Below, piece after piece: positions 26,993 through 36,716 of a DNA stretch of 64,000 nt. Position 1 is the stretch's first letter. Each line of letters starts with the position of its first letter. Origin of the DNA: Candidatus Microbacterium phytovorans (lineage in GTDB: Bacteria > Actinomycetota > Actinomycetes > Actinomycetales > Microbacteriaceae); contig CP119321.1 in NCBI GenBank assembly GCA_029202445.1, forward strand, positions 2,852,001 through 2,916,000, given 5' to 3'. The translations under genes and the position numbers were made by a program. The notes under the pieces were generated by a model. It did not search any database and had not been told where the DNA came from. It saw nothing but the letters and a program-made list of their open reading frames with translations.

Positions 26993-28734
26993 TCGAGGTG
27001 TGGGCACCGCGAGCGGCGCGGGTGCGGTTGCGTCGACCCGGAAGCGGCACCTCCGCGGATGCCGATGTCGACCTCACCGCGGGCGACGGCGGCTGGTGGC
27101 GCGCCGACGTCACGCTGACCGACGGGGAGGCCTACGGGTTCGTCCTGGGCGACGGTGACGCGCTCCGGCCCGACCCACGGTCGCGGCGGCAACCCGACGG
27201 GGTGCACGCGGCATCCGCATGGTACGACCCGACCGCCTTCGCGTGGACCGACGACGCGTGGACCGGACGGCCGCTGGCCGGCGGCCTCATCTACGAGCTG
27301 CACATCGGCACCTTCACGCCCGAGGGCACCTTCGACGCGGCGATCGAGCGGCTGCCGCACCTCGCGGAGCTCGGCGTCACCCACGTCGAGCTGCTGCCCG
27401 TCAACGCGTTCAACGGCACCCACAACTGGGGCTACGACGGCGTGCTCTGGTACGCCGTGCAGGAGACCTACGGCGGCCCGGCCGGGCATCAGCGGTTCGT
27501 GGACGCGGCCCACCGGGCGGGACTCGCCGTCATCCAGGACGTCGTCTACAACCATCTCGGTCCGAGCGGCAACTACCTGCCGGAGTTCGGCCCGTACCTG
27601 CGCGACGGGCTCAGCAACACGTGGGGGTCCAGCGTCGACCTCGACGAGCCCGCCGTGCGCCGGTACATCATCGACAACGCGCTCGCCTGGATGCGCGACC
27701 ATCACGTCGACGGGCTGCGACTGGATGCCGTGCACGCGCTCTACGAGTCGCCCGCGAGCCCCGTGCACATCCTGCGCGAGCTCGCGGAGGAGACCGATGC
27801 CCTGAGTGCGCGGCTCGGTCGCCCGCTGACGCTCATCGCCGAGAGCGACCTCAATGATCCCGTGACGATCCTGCCGCGTGAGGCCGGGGGGCACGGGCTG
27901 GCCGCGCAGTGGGTCGACGACTGGCACCATGCCGTCCACGTTGCGGTGACGGGCGAGACGCAGGGGTATTACGCCGACTTCGCGGCGCTCGACGCGGTGC
28001 CGAAGACGTGGCGGGGCGGCTTCTTCCACGACGGTACGCACTCGTCGTTCCGCGGGCGGGACCACGGCGCGCCGCTGCCCGCCGACGTGCCGACGTGGCG
28101 GCTCGTGACCTTCGCGCAGGACCACGACCAGATCGGCAACCGCGCCGCGGGCGATCGCCTCTCGGCATCCCTCTCGTACGGTCGGCTCGCGGTCACGGCC
28201 GTCCTCACGATGACGGCGCCCGGAACACCGATGCTGTTCATGGGCGAGGAGTGGGGCGCGTCGACGCCGTGGCAGTTCTTCACCTCGCACCCGGAGCCGG
28301 AGCTGGCCGAAGCCACCGCGCGGGGTCGGAAGGCCGAGTTCGCCGCGATGGGCTGGGACGAGTCGATCGTCCCCGACCCGAACGACCCTGCGACGTTCGC
28401 CCGTTCTCAGCTCGACTGGTCAGAACGCGACGAGGGCGACCACGCCCGCCTCCTCGACCTGTATCGGCGGCTGGCCGCGCTGCGACGCGAGCGACCCCAG
28501 CTCACCGACGCGCGCTCCGACGCCCTCGGCGCGACGGCGGCCGAGGCGATCGGCGGGCGCGTGTACGAGCTGGAGCGCGGCGACGCGCGGGTGCTCGTGA
28601 ACCTCTCGGCGGTGCCGTGGGAGGTGCCGGTGCGCGCCGACGAGGTGGAGTGGCTCGCGACCGACGAGGTGCCGGCGCGGGATGGCCGTCGAGTGCTCCC
28701 GCCGGACACCGCCGTCGTGCTGGGCCCGCGGTAG
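26989..28734 (+). CDS. treZ: malto-oligosyltrehalose trehalohydrolase
   Basis: A 581-residue GH13 enzyme that cleaves maltooligosyl trehalose to release trehalose. It has an N-terminal CBM48-like domain (IEVWAPRAARVRLRR), then LIYELHIGTFTPEGTFDAAIERL, DVVYNHLGPSGNYL, nucleophile DGLRLDAVHALYE, acid/base LIAESDLNDP and TFAQDHDQIGNRAAGDRL, the standard TreZ signature. The ATG overlaps the treY stop, so the two are translationally coupled. With GlgX it completes the TreX-TreY-TreZ route from glycogen to trehalose, a carbon store and stress protectant. Confidence 0.96.
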   Translation: MIEVWAPRAARVRLRRPGSGTSADADVDLTAGDGGWWRADVTLTDGEAYGFVLGDGDALRPDPRSRRQPDGVHAASAWYDPTAFAWTDDAWTGRPLAGGLIYELHIGTFTPEGTFDAAIERLPHLAELGVTHVELLPVNAFNGTHNWGYDGVLWYAVQETYGGPAGHQRFVDAAHRAGLAVIQDVVYNHLGPSGNYLPEFGPYLRDGLSNTWGSSVDLDEPAVRRYIIDNALAWMRDHHVDGLRLDAVHALYESPASPVHILRELAEETDALSARLGRPLTLIAESDLNDPVTILPREAGGHGLAAQWVDDWHHAVHVAVTGETQGYYADFAALDAVPKTWRGGFFHDGTHSSFRGRDHGAPLPADVPTWRLVTFAQDHDQIGNRAAGDRLSASLSYGRLAVTAVLTMTAPGTPMLFMGEEWGASTPWQFFTSHPEPELAEATARGRKAEFAAMGWDESIVPDPNDPATFARSQLDWSERDEGDHARLLDLYRRLAALRRERPQLTDARSDALGATAAEAIGGRVYELERGDARVLVNLSAVPWEVPVRADEVEWLATDEVPARDGRRVLPPDTAVVLGPR

Positions 28735-28827
28735 GCGCGGGCGCCGCCGGGGCTGGTGCGCTAGCGGTGCGAGGGCGTCGTCGCAAGGGTCTGTCGAGCC
28801 GCGGCGGAGGCGCCTACGCTCGCTGTC

Positions 28828-29682
28828 ATGAACCAGCGCTCTGACATCCTGCGCCAGGTGGCGGTGATCTCCGCGGTGTCGTTCATGATCGTCGCGGCGA
28901 TGGTCGGCACCGGCTTCTTCGGCGGCACGAACGTGCGTGATCTGCAGGGCGGTGCGCTCGACGCGGATGCCACGGTGCTCGCGCCCGACCGGCCCGCCTT
29001 CGGCATCTGGTCGGTCATCTACGCCCTGCTCATCGCCTACGCCGTGTGGCAGGCGCTCCCCGGCCAGCGCGCTCGGCACCGCCAGCAGGCGGCGGGCTGG
29101 TGGATCGCGCTGACGGCCGTCCTCAACGGTGGCTGGCTGCTGGCCGCGCAGTTCACGACGCTCCCGGTCACGGTACTCGCCATCGTGGTGCTGCTGGTCG
29201 CCCTCGGGGTGACGCTGCGCGTGCTGACGCGCGTGCCGCAGCGGACCGTCGCCGATGTCGTCTTCATGGACCTCATGGTCGGGCTCCACCTCGGGTGGGT
29301 GGCGCTGGCGACCGTCGCGAACGTGACGGCATGGCTCACCGCCGAGGTGGCCCCCGCGTCGTGGGCGGATGCCGCGGTGCCCGTCGCCGTAGCGGTGCTC
29401 GCCGTGGTCGCCATCGTCGGCGCCGCGGTGGCGTGGGGCACCGGCGGTCGCCTTGCCCCGGCGCTCGCGATGGCCTGGGGTCTCACGTGGATCGGTGTCG
29501 CCCGCGCGACCGGCGAGCCCGCGTCGATGCCGATCGCGGTGGCGGCGTGGGTGGCGGCGGCGATCGTCCTTCTCGCTCCCGTGATCGTGTGGGCGACGGG
29601 ACGCGGGCGCGGAGAGCTGAGCGGTCTCGGCGCGGAGCGACGCGACGGTCTCAGGCGGAGCCGCGCCGCACGAGTCGCGTAG
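28828..29682 (+). CDS. TspO/MBR-like tryptophan-rich membrane protein
   Basis: A 284-residue membrane protein with about eight hydrophobic segments. The stretch DRPAFGIWSVIYALLIAYAVWQALPG and later Trp-rich helices (WWIALTAVLNGGWLL, GLHLGWVALATVANV) resemble the TspO/tryptophan-rich sensory protein group in its longer actinobacterial form. A -10-like TACGCT at 28815-28820 ends seven bases before the ATG, giving a leaderless transcript. Its 3' end overlaps the convergent LacI gene by 32 bases. The family assignment is tentative and no ligand is known. Confidence 0.7.
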   Translation: MNQRSDILRQVAVISAVSFMIVAAMVGTGFFGGTNVRDLQGGALDADATVLAPDRPAFGIWSVIYALLIAYAVWQALPGQRARHRQQAAGWWIALTAVLNGGWLLAAQFTTLPVTVLAIVVLLVALGVTLRVLTRVPQRTVADVVFMDLMVGLHLGWVALATVANVTAWLTAEVAPASWADAAVPVAVAVLAVVAIVGAAVAWGTGGRLAPALAMAWGLTWIGVARATGEPASMPIAVAAWVAAAIVLLAPVIVWATGRGRGELSGLGAERRDGLRRSRAARVA

Positions 29683-30706
29683 GGAACTCGGAGTCGCCGG
29701 CCGAGGCCGGTGTCGCGTCGACGATCGCGGCGGCGGTGCGCACCGCCGCCGCGGCCATCTCGCGGATGGGCTGACGCACCGTCGTGAGCGGCGGCGAGAG
29801 CCATGCCGCGGCGGGAATGTCGTCGAAGCCGACGACGAGCACGTCGCGTCCCACGACGAGTCCCGTGTCGGCGGCCGCCCGGTACACGCCGACGGCCATC
29901 TCGTCGGAGCACGCGAACACGCCCACCACGACGCCGTCGGCGGCGGCGCGGGCGAGCGCGGGTCGCGCCGCTTCCCGCGCCTGATCGGCGCCCCACGAGG
30001 CGCGCACCCGTTCGACGGTCGGCAGACCTGCGCCGTCCGGCACGCCCGCGGCGCCCGGCACGACCGCGGCACGGATCGTCCCGGCTGCCGTCAGGCCGCC
30101 GAGGAAGCCGGCCACCCGGTCGCGCCCGAACCGGTACGACGGAGCGCCTTCGACGACGAGGATCCGGTGCACTCCCCGGTCGAGCAGCAGCCGTGCTGCG
30201 TCCTGCACCCCGGTGGGGTCGGTCGACCGCACGGACGGCAGAGGATGCCGTGGCTCCCCGCGCGGGTCGAGAAGCACCACCGGTATGCCGACTGCGCTGA
30301 CCGCCGCGAGCTGTCGGTCGGTGGGCTGGAGGAGGCCGAGGATCGCGGCCGGCGGTCGCCGCGCGCGCAGACGCTCGGGCCAGTCGTCGTCGGGGTCCTC
30401 GCGCTCGGCCGTCAGCACGAGGTCGAAGCCGAGGCGGGTGGACTCGGCGCGCGCGCCCGCGATGACCTCGTCGGCCCACGCGCCGTCGACGTGCGACAGG
30501 ACGAGATCGAGGAGGGTGTCGGCGCGACGGCCCGGGCGCCCCCTCGCTGTCTGCGCGCGGTCGTAGCCCATGCGCTGTGCTTCACGGGCGACGCGGCGGC
30601 GCGTATCGGGCGACATCTCGCCGATTCCGCGTAACGCGCGGGATGCCGTGGCCACGCTCACCCCGCATGCGGCGGCCACGGCGGCGAGAGTGGGGCGCGA
30701 CGGCAT
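29651..30706 (-). CDS. LacI-family regulator, probable arabinofuranosidase repressor
   Basis: A 351-residue LacI-type repressor. The DNA-binding helix-turn-helix with hinge occupies residues 1-60 (TLAAVAAACGVSVATASRALRG). A periplasmic-binding-like sugar domain follows, with LVVGFDDIPAAAWLSPPLTTVRQP near the end. It diverges from the GH51 gene; the 71-base intergenic region holds the palindrome TTTGCGCAAA nine bases from its own start. It probably represses both itself and the arabinofuranosidase, with an arabinose-derived sugar as inducer (inference). Confidence 0.9.
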   Translation of the reverse strand: MPSRPTLAAVAAACGVSVATASRALRGIGEMSPDTRRRVAREAQRMGYDRAQTARGRPGRRADTLLDLVLSHVDGAWADEVIAGARAESTRLGFDLVLTAEREDPDDDWPERLRARRPPAAILGLLQPTDRQLAAVSAVGIPVVLLDPRGEPRHPLPSVRSTDPTGVQDAARLLLDRGVHRILVVEGAPSYRFGRDRVAGFLGGLTAAGTIRAAVVPGAAGVPDGAGLPTVERVRASWGADQAREAARPALARAAADGVVVGVFACSDEMAVGVYRAAADTGLVVGRDVLVVGFDDIPAAAWLSPPLTTVRQPIREMAAAAVRTAAAIVDATPASAGDSEFPTRLVRRGSA

Positions 30707-30714
30707 CCTCTATT

Positions 30715-30724
30715 TTTGCGCAAA
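30715..30724. promoter_or_regulatory. LacI operator in the divergent promoter
   Basis: TTTGCGCAAA is a perfect 10-base palindrome with a central CG, the classical shape for LacI-family operators. It sits between the divergent lacI and GH51 genes, nine bases upstream of the lacI ATG. Confidence 0.65.
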
Positions 30725-30777
30725 GTGCTGGTGTCGGTCGACCTGGTTTGCCACGGTGGGGTCGGGAAGGGAGTGCC

Positions 30778-32295
30778 ATGACCACCGCGCACGCCGTCGT
30801 CGACCTGGACGTCACTGGAGACACCATCAGCCGGCACCTGTACGGACACTTCGCCGAGCACCTCGGCCGGTGTATCTACGGCGGCTTCTGGGTGGGGGAG
30901 GACTCGGCCATCCCGAACGTGCGCGGCATCCGCACCGATGTCGTCGAGGCCCTCCGCGCGCTGCGCATCCCGAACCTGCGCTGGCCCGGCGGCTGCTTCG
31001 CCGACGAGTACCATTGGCGCGACGGCGTCGGTCCGCGACAGGACCGCCCGACGATGGTGAACACGCATTGGGGCGACGTCGTCGAAGACAACGCCTTCGG
31101 CACGCACGAGTTCATGGACCTGTGCGAGATGCTCGGGGCGGATGCGTACGTGAACGGCAACGTCGGCAGTGGCACGGTGCAGGAGATGAGTGAGTGGGTC
31201 GAGTACCTCACCCGCTCCGGCGACAGTCCCATGGCCCGCCTACGCCGACAGAACGGGCGCGACGAGCCGTGGACGGTGGCGTTCTGGGGCCTCGGGAACG
31301 AGGCCTGGGGATGCGGCGGCCACATGACGCCGGAGTACTACACGTCGCTCGCGCGTCGCTACGCGACCTTCTGCCGCGACCATGACGGCAATCGCCTGAC
31401 GAGGATCGCGGCGGGCGCCGCCGACGACGACGTGCGCTGGACCCACGCGCTCATGTCGTCGGCCGTGTCGTCGAACACCCCCGACCCGCAACCCTCTCCG
31501 TATCAGGCGATCTCGTTCCACTACTACACGCATGCCGGCACCGGCATACAGCGCGAGTCGGCGACGGAGTTCGACCGCACGCAGTACTTCCGCACCGTCG
31601 CGCACGCGACCGGCGTCGAGCGGGTCATTTCGGCGCATGAGGCCGTGATGGACGCCTACGACCCCGAGCGGCGCATCGGTCTCGTCTGCGACGAGTGGGG
31701 CACCTGGTGGACCGTGGAGCCGGGCACCAACCCCGGCTTCCTCTTCCAGCAGAACACGGTGCGCGACGCGCTCGTCGCCGGCATCCACTTCGACGCGTTC
31801 CACCGGCACGCCGCGCGGCTGAGGATGGCGAACATCGCGCAGACCCTCAACGTGCTGCAGGCCATGATCCTCACCGACGACGACGGCGGGCTCGTGCTCA
31901 CCCCGACCTATCACGTGTATGAGATGAACTCTCCGCACCACGACGCCGCCCTCGCGCCGTCGCACGTGATCCAGACGCCCGTCGTCGCCGTCGACGGCGA
32001 CGATCTGCCGCTCATCTCGCTGTCGGCCTCCACGCGGGAAGGCGCGGGCCTCGTCTCGATCACCCACGTGGGCGTCGATGAGCCGATCGACCTCGCCGTC
32101 GACCTCCGGGGCCGCGCGGCGCGCGTCACGCGGGCGCGGGTGCTGACGGGCCCGGATGCCGCGGCGCACAACACGCCCGAGGCTCCCGCCGCCGTGGCCC
32201 CGGCCCCGCTGGCGGCCGCTGTCGACGCCGACGGCATCCTGCGGCTGACGCTGCCGCCGCACGCATTCGCCACCGTGGAGCTCGCGCTCGACTGA
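30778..32295 (+). CDS. GH51 alpha-L-arabinofuranosidase
   Basis: A 505-residue intracellular retaining glycosidase that removes arabinofuranosyl side chains from arabinoxylan or arabinan oligosaccharides. GH51 signatures are clear: RWPGGCFADEYHWRDGVGPR, acid/base Glu in WGLGNEAWGCGG, and nucleophile Glu in LVCDEWGTWW. There is no signal peptide, so substrate must first be imported, presumably by the ABC system encoded nearby. GGAAGGGAG precedes the ATG at 30778. The divergent LacI gene is its likely regulator. Confidence 0.95.
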   Translation: MTTAHAVVDLDVTGDTISRHLYGHFAEHLGRCIYGGFWVGEDSAIPNVRGIRTDVVEALRALRIPNLRWPGGCFADEYHWRDGVGPRQDRPTMVNTHWGDVVEDNAFGTHEFMDLCEMLGADAYVNGNVGSGTVQEMSEWVEYLTRSGDSPMARLRRQNGRDEPWTVAFWGLGNEAWGCGGHMTPEYYTSLARRYATFCRDHDGNRLTRIAAGAADDDVRWTHALMSSAVSSNTPDPQPSPYQAISFHYYTHAGTGIQRESATEFDRTQYFRTVAHATGVERVISAHEAVMDAYDPERRIGLVCDEWGTWWTVEPGTNPGFLFQQNTVRDALVAGIHFDAFHRHAARLRMANIAQTLNVLQAMILTDDDGGLVLTPTYHVYEMNSPHHDAALAPSHVIQTPVVAVDGDDLPLISLSASTREGAGLVSITHVGVDEPIDLAVDLRGRAARVTRARVLTGPDAAAHNTPEAPAAVAPAPLAAAVDADGILRLTLPPHAFATVELALD

Positions 32296-32309
32296 GCCCC
32301 CGCCCCGCC

Positions 32310-32461
32310 GGTCGTTGAGCGAGCGCAGCGAGACGAAACGCAGCGCGCAGCGAGACGAAACGCCGCCCGCTTCCCCGCCCCCCCCCGGTCGTTGAGCGAG
32401 CGCAGCGAGACGAAACGCAGAGCGCAGCGAGACGAAACGCAGAGCGCAGCGAGACGAAACG
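32310..32461. repeat. intergenic GTTGAGCGAGCGCAGCGAG repeats
   Basis: Two 31-base copies of GGTCGTTGAGCGAGCGCAG plus CGAGACGAAACG start at 32310 and 32387. Three further partial copies of AGCGCAGCGAGACGAAACG fill the gaps. They lie between the convergent GH51 and GH3 genes. The same family forms a larger array at 49185-49600. Confidence 0.85.
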
Positions 32462-32469
32462 CGTCCGAC

Positions 32470-34749
32470 TCAGCGGCGCACCGTGACCGACGCGATGCGC
32501 GCGTCGGCGGGGGTCACTACGTGCACCTCGCCCGTGAGAGCGACGACGGTCTCGGCGTCTCGTGCCTCGCACGACGGTCCGACCCACAGCTCGACGTCGC
32601 CCGGCTCCACGACGCGGCGTCCGTCGCGGCCGGTGAAGGCGAACCGCGTCGGCGGCACGTCGAACGACACTGTCGCCTCCTCGCCCGCCTCGAGCGGGAC
32701 GCGGGCGAAGGCGACGAGTTGGGCGACCGGGCGCGTGACGCTCGCGAACGCGTCGCGGGCGTACAGCTGCACGACATCGGTGCCGGCGCGGGCGCCCGTG
32801 TTCCGCACGCGCACACTCACGGTGAGCGGTGCGCCGGCCGCCGACTCGGTCGGGGCGGTGAGCTCGTCGTGCGTGAAGGTCGTGTACGACAGGCCGTGGC
32901 CGAAGGGGAGCGCGGGTGTGCTGTCGGCGCTCGTGATCTCGTTCGGGCCGCCCAGGAACGGGTGGAGATACGTGTAGGGCTGCGCGCCGACGGAGCGCGG
33001 AAGGGAGACGGGGAGGCGTCCCGACGGGGATACGCGGCCCGTCACGATGTCGACGAGCGCCGTGCCGCCCTCCTCACCAGGGAAGAACGCCTGCAATGCC
33101 GCCGCGACGGGTCGCTCGCCGGTCAGTGCCCCGTCGATCGCGTAGGGCCTGCCGGAGAGCACGACGAGCACAACCGGGGTGCCGGTCGCCTGCACGTGCT
33201 CGATGAGCTCGCGCTGCACGCCCGGAAGCTCCAGCGACTCGGCGTCGTTCCCTTCGCCGACCGTGCCGCGGCCGAACAGGCCGGCGCGGTCGCCGACGAC
33301 GACGATCGCGACGTCGGCACCGCGCGCGGCGGCCTCCGCCTCGTCGAAGCCCGACCGGTCGTCGCCCTCCACGTCGCACCCGTACGCGCGCACGACGCGA
33401 TCCTCGCCGAGCGCGTCCGACAGGGCCGCGGCGAACGTCGGGATCTCGAACCCGAACGGCACTCCCGGGTGGTGGGCGAGCACGTGGTTGGCGAACGAGT
33501 AGCACCCCATGAGCGCTTCGGCGCTGTCGCCGTTGGGACCGATCACCGCGACGCGTCCAGGCTCTCGCAGCGGCAGCGTGCCGTCGTTGGTGAGCAGAAC
33601 GATCGAGGAGGTCGCGAGCTCCCGCGCCACCTCGCGGTGTGCGGGGGAGTCCAGGTCGATGGCGGTCGGCGCGTCGTCGAAGGTCTCGTCGAGGAGCCCC
33701 AGCTCGTCCTTCTGGGCCAGCACGCGCACGACGGCGCGGTCGATGACCTCGAGGTCGATGCCGCCGGAGCGCACGAGGTCGAGGAGAGGTCCCGCGAACG
33801 CGTCGCCCGTCGGCAGTTCGACGTCGATGCCCGCTTCCAACGCGAGCCGGGCGGCGTCGCCGAGGTCGCTCGCCACCGCGTGCATCGTGTGGAGGAAGGC
33901 GACGGAGAAGTAGTCCGAGACGACCACGCCGTCGAATCCCCACTGCGCGCGCAGCAGATCCGTGAGGTAGGCGGGGGTGGCGGCCACCGGCATCCCGTCG
34001 ATCTCGGCGTAGGAGTTCATGACCGAGCGCACCCCGCCGTCGCGCACGGCCATCTCGAACGGGGGCAGGAAGACGTCGGCGAGCTCGCGGGGACCGGCGT
34101 GGACGGGGGCGTGGTTGCGGCCGGCCTGCGATCCCGAGTACCCGACGAAGTGCTTCAGCGTCGCGTGCACGCCCGCGTCCTGCAGACCGCGCACGTACGC
34201 CGTCCCGATGACGCCGACGAGGTACGGGTCTTCCCCGATGCACTCGTCGACCCGACCCCAGCGCGGGTCGCGGATGACGTCGAGCACGGGTGCCAGACCC
34301 TGATGGATGCCGAGGGTGCGCATCGACTCGCCGATCAGGCGCCCCATGCGGTCCACCAGGTCGGGGTCGAACGCCGCGCCCCACGCGAGCGGCGTCGGGA
34401 AGGTCGCCGCCTTCCACGCCGCGAGGCCCGTCAGACATTCCTCGTGGACGATCGCCGGGATGCCGAGGCGCGTCTCCTGCACGAGCCGGCGCTGCTCTCC
34501 CCAGAGCCACGCGGCACGCTCGATCGGATCGACCGGACGGGTGCCGTACACGCGCGTGAGGTGGCCGATCCCGTGGGCCGAGGCATCCTCGTAGCGGGTG
34601 GAACTCGCCATCTCGCCGGCCATGGGCGCCACGAGGTCGTCGCCCTGGTCGACCCAGTAGCCCACGAGTTGGGCGAGCTTCTCCTCGATGCTCATGCGGG
34701 CCACGAGGTCGGCGACGCGGGTCGAGACGGCAGGGGTGGTCAGGGTCAC
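32470..34749 (-). CDS. GH3 beta-glycosidase (beta-xylosidase/beta-glucosidase type)
   Basis: A 759-residue family 3 glycoside hydrolase with no signal peptide. Domain 1 (about 1-310) contains TLKHFVGYSGSQAGRNHAPVHAG and the nucleophile Asp in FDGVVVSDYFSV. Domain 2 (about 330-560) has IVLLTNDGTLPL and FFPGEEGGTALVDIVTG, and a C-terminal fibronectin III-like domain follows ALPFGHGLSYTTF. The start is GTG at 34749, with AAGGAG upstream. It is the last gene of the sugar-importer operon, 34 bases after the MalG-type permease, so xylo-oligosaccharides are the likely substrate. A glucoside cannot be excluded. Confidence 0.92.
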   Translation of the reverse strand: MTLTTPAVSTRVADLVARMSIEEKLAQLVGYWVDQGDDLVAPMAGEMASSTRYEDASAHGIGHLTRVYGTRPVDPIERAAWLWGEQRRLVQETRLGIPAIVHEECLTGLAAWKAATFPTPLAWGAAFDPDLVDRMGRLIGESMRTLGIHQGLAPVLDVIRDPRWGRVDECIGEDPYLVGVIGTAYVRGLQDAGVHATLKHFVGYSGSQAGRNHAPVHAGPRELADVFLPPFEMAVRDGGVRSVMNSYAEIDGMPVAATPAYLTDLLRAQWGFDGVVVSDYFSVAFLHTMHAVASDLGDAARLALEAGIDVELPTGDAFAGPLLDLVRSGGIDLEVIDRAVVRVLAQKDELGLLDETFDDAPTAIDLDSPAHREVARELATSSIVLLTNDGTLPLREPGRVAVIGPNGDSAEALMGCYSFANHVLAHHPGVPFGFEIPTFAAALSDALGEDRVVRAYGCDVEGDDRSGFDEAEAAARGADVAIVVVGDRAGLFGRGTVGEGNDAESLELPGVQRELIEHVQATGTPVVLVVLSGRPYAIDGALTGERPVAAALQAFFPGEEGGTALVDIVTGRVSPSGRLPVSLPRSVGAQPYTYLHPFLGGPNEITSADSTPALPFGHGLSYTTFTHDELTAPTESAAGAPLTVSVRVRNTGARAGTDVVQLYARDAFASVTRPVAQLVAFARVPLEAGEEATVSFDVPPTRFAFTGRDGRRVVEPGDVELWVGPSCEARDAETVVALTGEVHVVTPADARIASVTVRR

Positions 34750-34783
34750 GGTACGGAACTCCTTGAGGGGAAGGCGGGAGGGC

Positions 34784-35692
34784 TCAGCCCTTGACGGCGC
34801 CGGTGAGGCCGCCGACGATGCGGCGTTCGAACAGGCTGAAGAACACGAGGGCGGGGATCATCGACAGCGACGTGAAGGCGAGCACCTTGGCGGTGTCGAC
34901 GGAGTACTGCGACGAGAACGCCTGCACCCCCAGCGGCAGCGTGTAGGTCGCTTCGTTGTTGAGGATGAACAGGGGCAGCAGGTAGCTGTTCCAGCTCCCG
35001 ATGAAGGCGAGGATGCCGACGGTGATGACGCCGGGCACCGACAGGGGCAGCACCATCCGCCAGAAGAAGCCCAGCCGGCTGCATCCGTCGATGAAGGCCG
35101 CCTCCTGGATCTCGTCGGGGATCGCGCGCAGGAACGGGACGAGGATGATGATCGTCGTCGGCAGCGCGAACGCGATCTGGGGCAGGATGATGCCGCCCAG
35201 CGAGTTCATGAGGCCGAGGTCGCGGATCACGATGTACAGCGGGGTGATGGCCACCGTGATGGGGAACATCAGGCCCGCGGCGAACAGTGCGTACAGCGCG
35301 CCGCGCCCGCGGAAGCGGTAGCGGGCGATGACGTAGCTGGCCATCAGCCCGAGGGCGACGACCCCCGCCGTGGTGGCGGTCGCCGCGATGACGGAGTTGA
35401 GTACCTGGCCCCAGAACTGCGGTCCGGTGAGCACCGTGAGGTAGTTCTCGATGTTCCACGGGTCGGGCCACCCTGCCGGGTCGACGGTGATCTGCGAGTT
35501 GGATCGGAAGCCGCCGATGATGATGTACAGCACGGGGGCGAGCATCAGTGCGATCACGATGAGCGCCACGAAGTAGACGAGGGGATTGCCCCAGGGCAGC
35601 TTCTCCCTCGTGCGCCGGTGTCGCCCGCCCGTGACGAGAGCGACGGTGTCGGTGGAGGCGGCGGGGGATGCCGGTGCGGTGACGGAGGTCAT
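34784..35692 (-). CDS. ABC sugar transporter permease (MalG type)
   Basis: A 302-residue inner-membrane permease with six hydrophobic segments after a polar N-terminus of about 40 residues. The EAA loop that contacts the ATPase reads EAAFIDGCSRLGFFWRMVLPL. Length and C-terminal ending (RRIVGGLTGAVKG) match the CUT1 family MalG/LacG component. Its ATG overlaps the stop of the MalF-type gene by four bases. No ATPase gene is in the operon, so a shared MsiK-like ATPase elsewhere is expected. Confidence 0.94.
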   Translation of the reverse strand: MTSVTAPASPAASTDTVALVTGGRHRRTREKLPWGNPLVYFVALIVIALMLAPVLYIIIGGFRSNSQITVDPAGWPDPWNIENYLTVLTGPQFWGQVLNSVIAATATTAGVVALGLMASYVIARYRFRGRGALYALFAAGLMFPITVAITPLYIVIRDLGLMNSLGGIILPQIAFALPTTIIILVPFLRAIPDEIQEAAFIDGCSRLGFFWRMVLPLSVPGVITVGILAFIGSWNSYLLPLFILNNEATYTLPLGVQAFSSQYSVDTAKVLAFTSLSMIPALVFFSLFERRIVGGLTGAVKG

Positions 35693-36708
35693 CGGCCCTT
35701 CTTCCCTTCCGTGAGGGCGCCCTCGGTGTCGCGCCGGAGCACGAAGCGCTGGTAGATGAGGGCGACGATGAGCGAGATGACGAAGATGACGACGGCGACC
35801 GCGTTGCCGAAGCCGAAGTTGCCGGCGTTGCGGCCGTTGACGACCATGTAGGTCGCCATCGTCGAGGTGCCCGCGGTGGACGCGACGTACTGGCCCCAGA
35901 TGATGTAGACGAGGTCGAACAGCTGCAGGGCGCCGATGATCGACAGGAACGCCCAGATGCGCAGCGTCGGCGCGAGCAGCGGCAGCGTGATGCGCCAATG
36001 GGTCTGCCAGTAGCCGGCGCCGTCGAGCGCGGCCGCCTCGTAGAGCTCCTCGGGAATGCCCTGGAGGCCGGCGAGGAAGAGGATGACGGCGAATCCGACG
36101 TACTTCCACGTGAGGATCGCCATGAGGGTCCAGATCGCGATCGACGGGTCGGAGATCCAGTCCTGCGTGAATGCGCCGAGACCGAGGCCTTCCAGCATCC
36201 CGTTGAGCGCTCCCTGCGTCTGGAGCATGAGGCCGAAGCCCGTGCCGACCACGACTTCGGCGATGACGTACGGCACGAAGATGAGCACGCGGATGATCGA
36301 CTGTCCGCGCATGCGGCGGTTCAGCAGGAGCGCGAGCAGCACGGCGACCGGACCCTGCAGGACGATCGAGGCGATCACGATGAAGCCGTTGTGGCCGAGC
36401 GCTTCGAGGAAGGTCGGATCGGTGATGATCGTCAGGTAGTTCTGCAGCCCGACGAAGTCGGTGGGCGGACCGTAGCCCTGCCACCGGAAGAAGCCGTAGT
36501 AGGCCGCCATCGCGACGGGGAAGATGACGAAGCCGAGGAAGATCAGGAGCGCCGGTCCGACGAGGAGGGCGATCTCCAGCCGGCCGGTCCAGCCGATTCC
36601 TCGCGGACGGCGGCGCGGCGAGGGCGGGGGCGGCGTGTGGCCGCCCCCGCCGTGCTGCGCGAGATCCGTCTGCGGCGCGGGCGTCACAGATGTCTCGCTG
36701 AGGGTCAT
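35689..36708 (-). CDS. ABC sugar transporter permease (MalF type)
   Basis: A 339-residue permease with a Gly/Pro/His-rich cytoplasmic N-terminus of about 45 residues, then six hydrophobic segments. The EAA motif is EAAALDGAGYWQTHWRITLPLL. It is a CUT1 family component that pairs with the MalG-type permease encoded immediately after it. The start at 36708 lies eight bases from the stop of the binding-protein gene. Substrate is probably a xylo- or arabino-oligosaccharide, judged from neighbouring glycosidases. Confidence 0.94.
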   Translation of the reverse strand: MTLSETSVTPAPQTDLAQHGGGGHTPPPPSPRRRPRGIGWTGRLEIALLVGPALLIFLGFVIFPVAMAAYYGFFRWQGYGPPTDFVGLQNYLTIITDPTFLEALGHNGFIVIASIVLQGPVAVLLALLLNRRMRGQSIIRVLIFVPYVIAEVVVGTGFGLMLQTQGALNGMLEGLGLGAFTQDWISDPSIAIWTLMAILTWKYVGFAVILFLAGLQGIPEELYEAAALDGAGYWQTHWRITLPLLAPTLRIWAFLSIIGALQLFDLVYIIWGQYVASTAGTSTMATYMVVNGRNAGNFGFGNAVAVVIFVISLIVALIYQRFVLRRDTEGALTEGKKGR

Positions 36709-36716
36709 GGTCCCGG

